A stretch of DNA of 64,000 nt, from contig BSNO01000001.1 of assembly GCA_030160035.1 (NCBI GenBank), positions 496,001 to 560,000 of the forward strand, written 5' to 3'. A program made the position numbers and the translations under genes. Under the pieces are notes generated by a model, which worked only from the letters and a program-made list of their open reading frames with translations, made no database searches and was not told the DNA's origin. The DNA comes from Rhizobium albus. GTDB lineage: Bacteria; Pseudomonadota; Alphaproteobacteria; Rhizobiales; Rhizobiaceae. The stretch's first letter is position 1. Each line of letters begins with the position of its first letter. Below are positions 45,819-54,619 of this stretch, in pieces.

Positions 45819-46988
45819 ATGATGAAAATCGCCGTTGCCGGTGCCGGCTATGTCGGTCTCTCCAATGCCGTCCTTTTAGCCGCAGCGCACGATGTTGTTG
45901 TTTATGATGTCGATGACGATCGAGTTGCCAAGATCAATGCCAAGAAGTCACCGATTGCCGATGAAGATATCGAAAGGTTCTTACTCGAACGCGACTTATC
46001 GATCTCGGCGACCACGAATGATCAGGCTGCCTTTGAGGGGGCCGACTATGTGATCGTCGCAACGCCGACGAACTACGATACGCATACCAACCGTTTTGAT
46101 ACGCAGAGCGTCGAAGGTGTGGTCCAGACCGTTCGGTCAATCAATTCGACGGCGGTCATAGTCATTAAATCGACAGTTCCAGTTGGTTACACGGCTCACC
46201 TCAGCGCTAAAACCTCCGACTGTCGGATACTATTTTCCCCAGAATTTCTTCGCGAGGGGCGCGCGCTTCGGGACAACTTATTCCCCTCACGCATTGTTGT
46301 GGGGGGACTGCGTCAGGATGCTGAGGCATTTGCAGACATACTTCGTTCTTCTTCGAGTAATCCCGATGTATCGATCCTCCTAACTGGATCGTCAGAAGCA
46401 GAGTCCATCAAGCTTTTCTCCAATTCCTACCTTGCTATGCGCGTAGCCTTTTTCAATGAACTCGATACTTATTCGATTACAAATGGGTTGGACACTCAGT
46501 CGATCATCGAAGGCGTAGGATTAGACCCGCGCATCGGAAGCCATTACAACAACCCGTCGTTTGGATATGGAGGCTACTGCCTGCCAAAAGACACCAAGCA
46601 ACTCCTAGCAAATTTTGAAAATATTCCGCAGAGCTTAATCCGTGCAGTCGTCGAGGCGAACGATGTCCGCAAAGACTTTATCGCTGATAGGGTGGCATCA
46701 ATGTCCCCACGCGTCGTTGGGGTTTTTCGTCTCATCATGAAGAAGGATTCGGACAATTTTCGCGAGTCGTCGATCCAGGGGATTTTGCAACGGATCCGAG
46801 ATCGCGGAATCGAGGTCTTAATTTACGAGCCAAATTTGTCTGAAAATCGATTCCTGGAGTGCGAAGTGGTCCGAGATGTCAGCGACTTTAAAAACCGGTC
46901 AAATATCATCATATCCAACCGCAAATTTGAAGAACTGGAAGATGTGACCCATAAAGTATATACCCGCGATATTTTCGGGAAGGATTAA
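45819..46988 (+). CDS. ugd: UDP-glucose 6-dehydrogenase
   Basis: 389-residue NAD-dependent enzyme making UDP-glucuronate. Seen: N-terminal MKIAVAGAGYVGLSNAV, the substrate region SPEFLREGRAL, and the catalytic Cys in FGYGGYCLPKDTKQL. The central and C-terminal dimer and UDP-binding parts are complete. It is divergent from rmlA and AT-richer than that gene, which suggests separate acquisition. UDP-glucuronate would supply an acidic sugar for the island glycan. Confidence 0.95.
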   Translation: MMKIAVAGAGYVGLSNAVLLAAAHDVVVYDVDDDRVAKINAKKSPIADEDIERFLLERDLSISATTNDQAAFEGADYVIVATPTNYDTHTNRFDTQSVEGVVQTVRSINSTAVIVIKSTVPVGYTAHLSAKTSDCRILFSPEFLREGRALRDNLFPSRIVVGGLRQDAEAFADILRSSSSNPDVSILLTGSSEAESIKLFSNSYLAMRVAFFNELDTYSITNGLDTQSIIEGVGLDPRIGSHYNNPSFGYGGYCLPKDTKQLLANFENIPQSLIRAVVEANDVRKDFIADRVASMSPRVVGVFRLIMKKDSDNFRESSIQGILQRIRDRGIEVLIYEPNLSENRFLECEVVRDVSDFKNRSNIIISNRKFEELEDVTHKVYTRDIFGKD

Positions 46989-47294
46989 GGCAGCTAGCCA
47001 TGATCGTTTTAGAACACGTTTCGAGTGCACCTCGAACGCGATCCTTGCCGGATCGAAGGATCATCGCGTCGACTGATACTGGGTGGCTGCGGCGATCGAG
47101 GATAGGCGTTCTCGACAGGAGGGAACACTGTTCCTGGATTCGATTTTGCGCGCCTAACATTTCTGATTCACATTCGGAGAATCCCGTTTCTAAAGTAGGG
47201 AGTAACGGAGGGAATGCCGGGATTGGTGTTGAACGGCGTTTATAAGGTCGTCCCGTAATCCTTTGGTCGCGGCGGGCAACCCAGGCTGCTGATG
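46989..47294. other. Gene-free stretch downstream of ugd
   Basis: No ORF with recognisable features. It contains an inverted copy of the 10-mer AAACGCCGTT (as AACGGCGTTT at 47232-47241) that recurs in the cluster at 47.9-48.75 kb. Confidence 0.5.
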
Positions 47295-47642
47295 TCAGTC
47301 ACCCATATCGCTCAGGTGCCGCTTCCGGCGAAACGGAGGCTTGTTTGATTGACGGTACCGCTCAACGAGTTCGTCAAGCGCGATCTCGCTTTGGCGCTCG
47401 TCGAAGCCCTGAGCTTTGAGCGCTTCAAGAACAGTACACTGCATCCAGTCGCGGTGTTTCGGCTCAGCTTTCTCTGCCATCCGGATCGACTTCCACAGCC
47501 AAACGCGTGCGATGTCGTCGCGATCAGGACGTCGCAAGTCCCGCATCTCATCTCGATAGGCCTGTTGCCGCTCACGCTGCTCTCGCCGCCGGATGGCTGC
47601 TTGGCGCGTTTCTGTTGTGCGCTTCTTGGAACGGCTGGTCAT
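47295..47642 (-). CDS. Small basic protein of unknown function
   Basis: 115 residues from ATG 47642, which has AAGGG nine bases upstream; the in-frame extension to 47792 is low-complexity. The N-terminal half is strongly charged and helical (SRSKKRTTETRQAAIRRREQ, QAYRDEMRDLRRPDRDD), followed by VWLWKSIRMAEKAEPKHRDW and a Leu/Glu helix. No family recognised; the charge suggests nucleic-acid or protein contact. It is on the same strand as the protease/nuclease genes 1.2 kb upstream, separated by the repeat cluster. Confidence 0.55.
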   Translation of the reverse strand: MTSRSKKRTTETRQAAIRRREQRERQQAYRDEMRDLRRPDRDDIARVWLWKSIRMAEKAEPKHRDWMQCTVLEALKAQGFDERQSEIALDELVERYRQSNKPPFRRKRHLSDMGD

Positions 47643-48844
47643 GAGCAGCATCCCTTCGGTCCAATGTTGACACGGCGGCGCATGCGCGGTCGGTGGCGTG
47701 ACGTTCTGGACGTTGGGTGAGTTTGGCAGGCGTCGAGGCGGGTGATGGTCGTTGGCTTTGGTCGATGGGTCATGGAGAATGCTCTGGAGCAAGATGCCCC
47801 TTTATAAGGGTGCGTCGCCAAGCCTGTCGGCGCAATCCATCGCATTGGAATTCGTGCAGATGCGGACAGCGCACTTAGCCCATGCTGCCCAGGGTCGGCT
47901 CATCCCGTCACCAGCCACAAGTGCAAACGCCGTTCAGCGGGTGAATCGCTTTCGTTAACGTCTGAATCTAAAACATCGAAATCGGATTGAATTACTTCAA
48001 ATCGACCCGAAGTGTTTGAATGTTCGCACACATCGGAATGCCTTCAGGCGAGGCCGCATGAGAAAGCGGCTTTTTTCTTCGAATATAGGCCGCGAGCGAT
48101 TCCAACCGGCCAAATTGCGCACATTTAGGGATGCATGCCGGTCGACCATCCGGCCGTGACGTCAACACTGATGCCGATAGCGAGAATGGGTGGCCAGACC
48201 CGCAAACGGCGTTGGTCGATGAATCGCAAATGTCACGACGTGAATCAGCATTGTCGACGGCCACCGGGGGCTGCGGTCGGTAGAGTGCCAACGGCTCTCT
48301 GCCGCGATTGCGTCGGCTGGAAGAACGCTTGGAAATGGATCGTCAAAACGCGTGGGACGAAGCACGTCCAAGTGAATCCGAGCGAACTTGGGCGGTCTTC
48401 TCGCGGCAGCTTTCCGCTCAAGAGCAGCGCCGACCCAAGATCAAACGCCGTTGCTGCGTGACTCGCGTTTATCGCATTCAGAATCGCGAATATCGATTTA
48501 TGAATCGCCGAGGCAAGCATTGAAGCGATGTGCGGAGACATCATCTCAATTGAATCTGCCCAGCACGCAAATCGAAATGCCTTCATCCGCCAAGCCCTGG
48601 GGGCGTGGCCCTTACGTGGGAAGGGGCATGGCGCAGGGAGTCGACGTGCCGGATGCAGGTCGTCCCGTGGATTCAATTGTGCCGTCATGTCAACATCGCG
48701 CATCTTGGCCGACCACCGCGCGTGGCCTGCAAACGCCGTTTGCCGGTGAATCGGAATTCTTAAGCTGCAGCTGCTTGATCGAACGGCGAGGGACCGTTGC
48801 GGTGGTGTGACGTCCATCCGTTCGTGCCGTCCCTCGCTATTTAA
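47643..48844. other. 1.2-kb gene-poor stretch with diverged repeat units
   Basis: Short frames here (for example 48245-48817 minus) lack recognisable domains. Instead a 24-25-bp motif, AAACGCCGTT then about five bases then GTGAATCGC, recurs four times at 47925, 48204, 48443 and 48731. Longer similarity around the second and fourth copies suggests repeated noncoding units. Confidence 0.5.
47925..48754 (+). repeat. Four-copy interspersed repeat cluster
   Basis: Copies start at 47925, 48204, 48443 and 48731 (spacings 279, 239 and 288 bp). The shared core is AAACGCCGTT plus (G/A)TGA(A/C)TCG(C/G). Copies two and four also share an upstream CGTSAYGTCAACA-like block about 45 bp before the core and a CGRAATGCCTTCA block about 160 bp before it. 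Confidence 0.6.
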
Positions 48845-50835
48845 TCATGCGACGTTTGTCGTCTGCGCTGCACCACGACGTTTCGCTGATGTCCGCTGCC
48901 TCTCCATGAGGCTCTTCACCTGATGCCCAGGCATCGATCCATTTCGCACCAAATGTATTGCGATAGCCTCGACCGCCTGCCGATCAGCCGAAACAATGTC
49001 CTTTGCTGTCTTCAGGCAGGATTTGAGGATGGCGTCCACCCGCCCCGTGAGTTTGAGGTCAGATCGACGCAATCGATCGAGGGCAAAGGGGTCTTGGGCA
49101 TCGTGATAGACGAGCGTCGGACCGAAACCCATCGCTGCTTCCATGATCGTGACAAGGTCAGTTGCCCGCTGCAAATCGCTGCCGGGCACGGCTCCCGCGC
49201 CATCTGCATGCTCGCCGTAAAATACGGTCTCGGCTGCCATCCCGGCCATCAGAATGGTGACCTCTTCTAGATAGCTTGCACGTGATCGCCGCTTTAGCGG
49301 CTGCTGCAGAAGCGTGACATGGCCGCCTAGCCCAGCATGTTCGCGTCTGAGGGTCCGGTTGATCTCGATCATCTCAACACCGCGCCCGAGTGCAAATGCT
49401 ACCACCGCATGGCCAGCTTCGTGGATCGCCATGACTTCTACGAGCTCGTCAGGCACCGCGATCTCTTCGGGAAGCTCCGCCATGAAGTCATCCAGCATTA
49501 CGGCCCGGCGCTCTTTGCGCGCACGCCGCCTTGCGCGGCGGCAGAGTGCTTCCAGGTCAGCACCCGACCAGCCATCGGTCACAGATGCGATCTTCTCGAC
49601 GACGTCATCGGCCAAGGCATCTGGCTGATGGACACGCAAAATCGCTCGCCGTGCTGCTTCGTCGGGAAGTGGGATGTCGATCTGCCGATCTAAGCGTCCG
49701 GGGCGCAGAAGCGCCGGATCGATCCCGTCGCTGTGGTTACATGCCCCGACAATGACAACGCCTTCGCGATCATCGAGCCCGTCAATGCATTCAAGCAGGC
49801 CGTTGACGACTTGGATCGAGTAACTGGCATGGTGATCACTGAATTTTGCGCGGTCTCCGATCGAGTCAAACTCGTCGATGAACAAGATGCTCGGTGCGTT
49901 TTTACGGGCCTCTGAGAAGGCTTTTCGCATAGCCTTCAAAAGATCGCCCAAATGCCCCGTCGCTTGCCACCGTGCAACGGACGCCGCGACGAGATGCGCC
50001 TCGCAACTCTTCGACAGTGCCGCTGCAAAAGTCGTTTTGCCCGTCCCGGGAGGTCCACACAGAAGGACGCCACGATCGACATCTGCCCAGGCGAGCTCTC
50101 CGGCTTTCCATGCAGCCAGGTCAGACGCGAGGTCGAGGCCCCATGTTTGCGCAGATCCATAGCCAGAAGTTCCTGAAGCGTCATCGAACGCGGCTGCCGC
50201 GATGATGCGTCGGGCTGCTTTAACCGATTCTCTTTCGTACCGTCTTCCGCGATAGCCGCTTCGACTTCTTCGATAATCTCACTGACTGATCTCCGTCGCC
50301 CCGTCGCAAGAGCAACGAGGTCGATCGGCAAGCGCGAGATGCGGTCGATCTCCACGTTTGTGGCGGCCAGGCCGAGACAGACTTTCAGCGCTGCCCGCCA
50401 GTGCGCAGGTGTCGGAGGCTGCATTTGCAGCACAGCATCGAAACCCAAACGACACCTATGGGGGATGAAATCTAGGCTTTGCGTCAGGAGCAGATACCGT
50501 GGCATTTCCATCAGCCGGACGGGCAAGTCCTCCAACCACAATGGCGATGTCTCTGCATCCACTGGGTCGACGTCATAGTCATACGATTCCTGCAGATCGG
50601 CCGCGCATTCAGACAATGCGAGCCTCGCAGCGCTGACCAGTGTCTTGGGCTCAAAGCCAGGCGGGACAAGAAGGATAAACCGTCCCGGTTGGCCAGAGCG
50701 AAATTCGCGCTCGTTCCGGAGAGCGCGGACGATCATCGCCCGGCGCAGGAAACGGGAAAGGCTCATGAAACCTTTGTGCTTCTGCCGCTGCGACTGATCG
50801 GTGATGTGTCGAGGAAACGTAGCGTACGCTTTCAT
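48845..50835 (-). pseudogene. Soluble FtsH-like AAA+ protease (M41), one frameshift
   Basis: Together about 660 codons. N-terminal part from ATG 50835 (GGAGGT five bases upstream) has no membrane segment. After TLQEL (about 50170) the frame changes by one base; the new frame continues SGYGSAQTWGLDLASDLAAW, Walker A GPPGTGKTTFAAAL, Walker B ILFIDEFDSIGDR, the second region of homology LLRPGRLDRQIDIPLP and the zinc-protease motif HEAGH near 49410. Lost base, sequencing error or programmed frameshift are all possible; the two halves are otherwise intact. Unlike FtsH it lacks TM helices. Last gene of a minus-strand trio with the 142-residue gene and the nuclease candidate. Confidence 0.82.
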
Positions 50836-51260
50836 GCTGCACCTCCGATCGCGCTGTTGGTGTTTGGCTGGAGCCGGACGCGTCCTTCTGGATCGGTGAT
50901 GTGCAGAAGCGCACGACGGTGGATGTGGCTGAGAACCAGAAGGGCGGCGTGATCTCCTGCCAGCCCGTGCCATCCGAGCTGTGTTAGGACTGGCATCGGA
51001 ACTGACCCGGGCCGGAAATTGCCCATCCGTGCGAATTGCATCGTCAGCCCGATGAGTACTGCTGAATCTGACAGATCAGAAATCCAAGGCGCATTCAGAG
51101 CTGCGGGATACGCTTGCCCGACGACCTGATCGTCCGCTCCACGTGGCTGTTGAGAGCGAGCGGTTGACCGATCGGATGTCGGACGGACGCGACGGGAAAG
51201 GCGTTTCTCGGACGCCGCTTCGAGGGTGGGTTTGACTGGGAGTTTAATTGGATTTTGCAT
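50832..51260 (-). CDS. 142-residue unknown protein coupled to the FtsH-like gene
   Basis: The N-terminus is basic and polar (LPVKPTLEAASEKRLSRRVR), followed by a more ordered part: APWISDLSDSAVLIGLTMQF, FRPGSVPMPVLTQLGWHGL, AGDHAALLVLSHIHRRALLH and ITDPEGRVRL. No family recognised. Its stop overlaps the FtsH-like start (ATGA at 50832-50835), so translation is coupled and a joint function is likely. It may be a substrate adaptor, but that is only inference. Confidence 0.7.
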   Translation of the reverse strand: MQNPIKLPVKPTLEAASEKRLSRRVRPTSDRSTARSQQPRGADDQVVGQAYPAALNAPWISDLSDSAVLIGLTMQFARMGNFRPGSVPMPVLTQLGWHGLAGDHAALLVLSHIHRRALLHITDPEGRVRLQPNTNSAIGGAA

Positions 51261-51359
51261 GACACAGCTCCGCTGCTGCCGCTGCTCGCTTTGGGCGCGG
51301 CGCAGTTCAAAGGATGATGAGGGATGAGTAGCGGAGGGCAGGGGCCGAGCCCCTGCGCC

Positions 51360-52325
51360 TCAGGCGCTGATGCTGACGCTGGCTGGGTGCAGTCGCGCGA
51401 GCCCGACCGGGGCCATGGTCGCGGCCCGGCGGTGTGGTGGTATTCGCTTCGTGCCGTCACCGAGATCGTCTTCGTCATCAACGTCGGTCGATGCGACGTC
51501 GGTAGAGGACGGATCTGAACCGACCGTCGGTCTGAGCCGCGACAGGTTGAAAGTGCCGACTGCAATCTCTCTCAAAAGGGCGTCGACAGCTGCACGATAG
51601 ACAACCCGGCATTGCTGCAGATCCGCCGCAAGGCCGGGCATGCCCAGCAGAGCATCCAAGTGGCACATGCCGAAAATGCCGTCGCCGTACGAAGCACGGC
51701 TGTCGGCCAGATCAAGGATCGCGATCTCGGTGCGCGCCACCATGGTCCTCTGGTGCTCGTTGTAGAGGATCTGAGGCGCGACCAAAGCTGCCGCCAACAT
51801 CTTGTTCTTTAGCTGGTTGAGCTGTCGATTGCCGGAGTAAGACGACAACGATCGCTTGACGTCGACAATGATCGCGCGGCTGGTGGCTCTCTCGATGACG
51901 ATGAGGTCGGGACGATAATGACGCGTCGCCCGTCGATCTGGATCAACTGCCAAGCTGGAAAGTCGCGACCACTCATTCAACGCAAGCATGCGCTCGGCGT
52001 CGTCGACCACGGGCAGATCGATGCCGCTATCGAGAACCCGGAATCGGGGTTCGGATAAGACCTTTTCCCGTAGCAGCTGTTCCAGCATGCGTCCCTCGGC
52101 TGCGGTTACCTGCGCAGAAAGGGCAATGAGGCCAGCCGACTGCCAATGCGCATCTGTGCTGGCTGAATGGCAAGATCGAAGCTGGCGGATGGCATCGTCG
52201 ACGACCAGTTGATGCTGTGGGTCGACGGCATGAGACGATGCGGTCGATGACGGTGTTGAAAAGGAAGCTTGGTTTGCGGACGCGGCAAGGCGCACGCCAT
52301 GGGAAAATGACATGGAGGATTCCAT
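51360..52325 (-). CDS. PD-(D/E)XK-like nuclease candidate
   Basis: 321 residues. The middle holds YRPDLIVIERATSRAIIVD followed by VKRS: a PD, then D-x-K at the end of the next strand, matching the PD-(D/E)XK nuclease core. A helix-rich region precedes it (AAEGRMLEQLLREKVLSEPR). The N- and C-terminal tails are Ser/Thr/Asp-rich and probably disordered. No named family recognised. First gene of the trio that ends with the FtsH-like AAA+ protease, 99 bp upstream of the 142-residue gene. DNA cleavage is inferred from the motif alone. Start ATG 52325; ATG 52313 is also possible. Confidence 0.65.
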   Translation of the reverse strand: MESSMSFSHGVRLAASANQASFSTPSSTASSHAVDPQHQLVVDDAIRQLRSCHSASTDAHWQSAGLIALSAQVTAAEGRMLEQLLREKVLSEPRFRVLDSGIDLPVVDDAERMLALNEWSRLSSLAVDPDRRATRHYRPDLIVIERATSRAIIVDVKRSLSSYSGNRQLNQLKNKMLAAALVAPQILYNEHQRTMVARTEIAILDLADSRASYGDGIFGMCHLDALLGMPGLAADLQQCRVVYRAAVDALLREIAVGTFNLSRLRPTVGSDPSSTDVASTDVDDEDDLGDGTKRIPPHRRAATMAPVGLARLHPASVSISA

Positions 52326-52812
52326 CCTGGAACTGGCGCATCGGAAGCGAAGACGAGCGCAGGTCAGGCGGCATCGAACCGGCGCAAACGAGGAAGCGCT
52401 AGAATAAAGCGACGCGACTGATCGGCAGCCCGGGCGACTGGATGCGGAAGATTGAACTGAGGGACCGAGCTGTCGCGGCCGGGTCTACAGCGGACGACTG
52501 GCTATGCCGGGGTCGCGCAAGTCTGGGTGACACGATGGCGCTATTGGCGAAACGACGCGGTTGTGGGTGCTCGTTCTCAGTTCTAGGCAGGATGGGGGAA
52601 TCTGGATATCTGTGTGCATAGCCTGGTGAACCTTTCAGGAGGTTTGGCGGGTCAGGCCTTCGGCAGTGTTGGTAGCACTGGCGGAGGCCGTCTCTCACGA
52701 TGTGAGAAGATCTAGAATATGCGGTAGATCTGATAATTCAATTGGATAATGCCTCTCGGGCTATCCTTCCGTATCTAATGGTTAATGGCGTGCAGATCTG
52801 CATTCTTGCAGA
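52326..52812. other. Gene-free stretch between recombinase and nuclease candidate
   Basis: No supported ORF. It should hold the promoter of the nuclease/protease operon. A 12-bp palindrome TGCAGATCTGCA lies at 52791-52802, 11 bp past the recombinase stop. Confidence 0.5.
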
Positions 52813-54450
52813 TCATGCTGCTTCTCGCTGATCCATCTGCTTAGCCTTTTCTTCCTCATACGCATCAAGGATGCTGTCGGTCCAGGCGGTCATCGCCGTC
52901 GACTTGAGGTTGATGTGCTGCGCGCCGCCGTAGGCCATCAATGTGATGCGCGCGGCGCGCTGTCGCCGAAACTCCTCCCGCTGCAGCATCGTCATCCGCT
53001 CGTCGTCGAGGCTTTGCGACAGTTTAATCTCGTGCGCCATGATGGCGGATGCGCCGCCAGGCATTCCCAGCTCATCCATTCGCTGGAGCAGGGTGCGGCG
53101 GATGTCGTGGGGCGACCACCATAGAATGCCTCTCTCGCTGAAGAGGTCGACCCGGGTCTTCTTGCGCGTCGGTGCGTCGTCGGTGCCTTGTTTCTTCGTG
53201 CGCTTTTGGTCCCTCATCGCCATGCGCTTCATCACGTTGTTGATGACTGATTTATGGGTGGGCTTGTCGGGGTTCGTTGAACTCGGGAAGGCCCAGTCGC
53301 TTCGGCCGACATATTTGCATTTCGCCAAGTGCTCCTGGATTTTGGCCGAGGCGCGCGGTGGTATCGGCAACACATGCGTCTGCCTGTTTTTCATGACGGA
53401 CCCGTCCCAGGCCGCGAGCATCCAACCCTCGCGACCAGGCATCGTGTCCGCGTTGAAGTCATATGATTTCAGCATCAAGCCCGCTTGGGCCCGCTGGGCG
53501 GTCAGGGCTAGCCACCAGAGCCCCGCCAAGGCGCTCGGTGCCACGCCGACTTTCTTGTTGTATCGGCCCGGGAACGGCTTCGTCGAATACTCCTCTGCAA
53601 TCAGCAGAGTTTTTACGATTTCCTGAATAGTTGGTCTTCGTGTCCTCGGCCTGACCCCGAAGGGGCTCGAAAGCATTCGCCACCACGGCTCGACTGTCTC
53701 CAGTCCCGCCTCCATCGAGTGAAACGCCGCTACGTGATCCATGACCGATCGGAAATTTGTGAGAAGCTTCTCCGAGGGTCGGATGCCATGCTTGTCTTTG
53801 ATGGCCTTTCGCAGCGTTTCGATTTCACCTCGGGTGATGGAAGTGACCGGCTTCTCCAGCAGCGGCTGAAGGATCGGGCGGCTGAACGTGTGGCGGTATT
53901 CATCGACCGATCTGGGTCGCAGCGGTCGCTGCGCACTCGCATCCGACCGTTCCTTCAACGTCTCCTCAAGGCATGTTCGAAAAGTCCAAGTTTCTGCAAC
54001 TGGCCTCACCGCAGAAACGGCCTTGTCATGATCCTTCAGGGAATGCCGGTTGGAAAGGTAATCGTCGACGAGCGCCTCTTCGCCATTTCGGATCATCGCC
54101 TGGACGTGACCAGCAATCTCCTTGGCTTCGATGATCCCCTTGATGGCCCACGGGTGCGTCTTTGGATGAGCGTAGCCGATGACCTTGGAGACCTTTGTGG
54201 TCTTCACCATCCAGGACACTTTGCCGCCTCGAAGGCGGAGCGCCAGGCCACGATGGCCTCGGTCCGTGAGGGTGTAGCTCTCATCGATTGCACCCTTCTT
54301 CGAGTTCTTGAGCGCTGCCCGGGAAGCCGCATCTACGTGGTGCATTTCAATGTATAGGTTGTGCTTTCCAACCATGAGTTTTGGGCTCCCAGAAAAATCC
54401 GTACCATTCTCGTACCATTTCAAATTTGTTGACAAGCCCTTTTCGCACAA
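52813..54450 (-). CDS. int: Tyrosine recombinase (site-specific integrase)
   Basis: 545 residues. Catalytic set as far as visible: R320 (LALTAQRAQAG), H448-x-x-R451 (SPHDIRRTL), H473 (IMAHE) and Y507 (LMAYGG). The central part about 150-260 fits a SAM-like core-binding domain. The spacing H473-Y507 is longer than usual, with a charged insertion. It lies 140 bp inside the distal 30-bp tRNA-His repeat and is transcribed away from it, as expected for an integrase of the flanked island. The start may be ATG 54450 or a downstream Met; the N-terminus carries the WYENGT segment encoded by the 21-bp repeat. Confidence 0.88.
   Translation of the reverse strand: MCEKGLSTNLKWYENGTDFSGSPKLMVGKHNLYIEMHHVDAASRAALKNSKKGAIDESYTLTDRGHRGLALRLRGGKVSWMVKTTKVSKVIGYAHPKTHPWAIKGIIEAKEIAGHVQAMIRNGEEALVDDYLSNRHSLKDHDKAVSAVRPVAETWTFRTCLEETLKERSDASAQRPLRPRSVDEYRHTFSRPILQPLLEKPVTSITRGEIETLRKAIKDKHGIRPSEKLLTNFRSVMDHVAAFHSMEAGLETVEPWWRMLSSPFGVRPRTRRPTIQEIVKTLLIAEEYSTKPFPGRYNKKVGVAPSALAGLWWLALTAQRAQAGLMLKSYDFNADTMPGREGWMLAAWDGSVMKNRQTHVLPIPPRASAKIQEHLAKCKYVGRSDWAFPSSTNPDKPTHKSVINNVMKRMAMRDQKRTKKQGTDDAPTRKKTRVDLFSERGILWWSPHDIRRTLLQRMDELGMPGGASAIMAHEIKLSQSLDDERMTMLQREEFRRQRAARITLMAYGGAQHINLKSTAMTAWTDSILDAYEEEKAKQMDQREAA
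54400..54420 (+). repeat. Right copy of the 21-bp island-end repeat
   Basis: Identical to 26077-26097 and inside the recombinase 5' coding region. It may be a recombinase-binding arm site, or the left copy may be a remnant of a related recombinase gene. Confidence 0.7.
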
Positions 54451-54589
54451 CGTGTTGAGTGATTCGCTAATGCCGAAACGAGCTCAAAACGTTAAAAAAT
54501 GTCAACATTATCAGAAATTTATGCCCCAAAAGCGCTGCGCCATCGGGAGTTGTCAACATTTTTGGCTACAACCGAAAAAGCCTCTACTT

Positions 54590-54619
54590 CGGATTGTGGA
54601 TCCGGAGGTCGGTGGTTCG
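54590..54619 (+). repeat. Right copy of the 30-bp island repeat
   Basis: Identical to 25950-25979 of tRNA-His. Sequence on both sides differs from the tRNA, so it is not a second tRNA gene. Candidate attR core. Confidence 0.85.

Larger units (their letters stand above)
25950..54619. mobile_element. Genomic island flanked by a 30-bp direct repeat from tRNA-His
   Basis: A 30-bp segment of tRNA-His (anticodon arm to T-loop, 25950-25979) recurs identically and in the same orientation at 54590-54619. The second copy lies 140 bp from the start of a tyrosine recombinase, an attL/attR-like arrangement. The 28.6 kb between hold IS remnants, polysaccharide genes, a restriction-like block and no evident core gene. 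One expectation fails: the distal copy is not followed by the rest of a tRNA 3' end, so its right border may have been altered after insertion. Confidence 0.75.

Noticed and set aside
47925-48754. CRISPR array
   Set aside because: Copies are diverged and 239-288 bp apart, with no regular spacers and no cas genes.
48245-48817. 190-codon minus-strand frame in the repeat cluster
   Set aside because: It spans two repeat units and shows no domain; the repeats explain the apparent internal peptide similarity.
54590-54619. Possible second tRNA-His gene
   Set aside because: Only 30 bases match; neither acceptor stem nor D-arm is present, so it is a repeat, not a tRNA.
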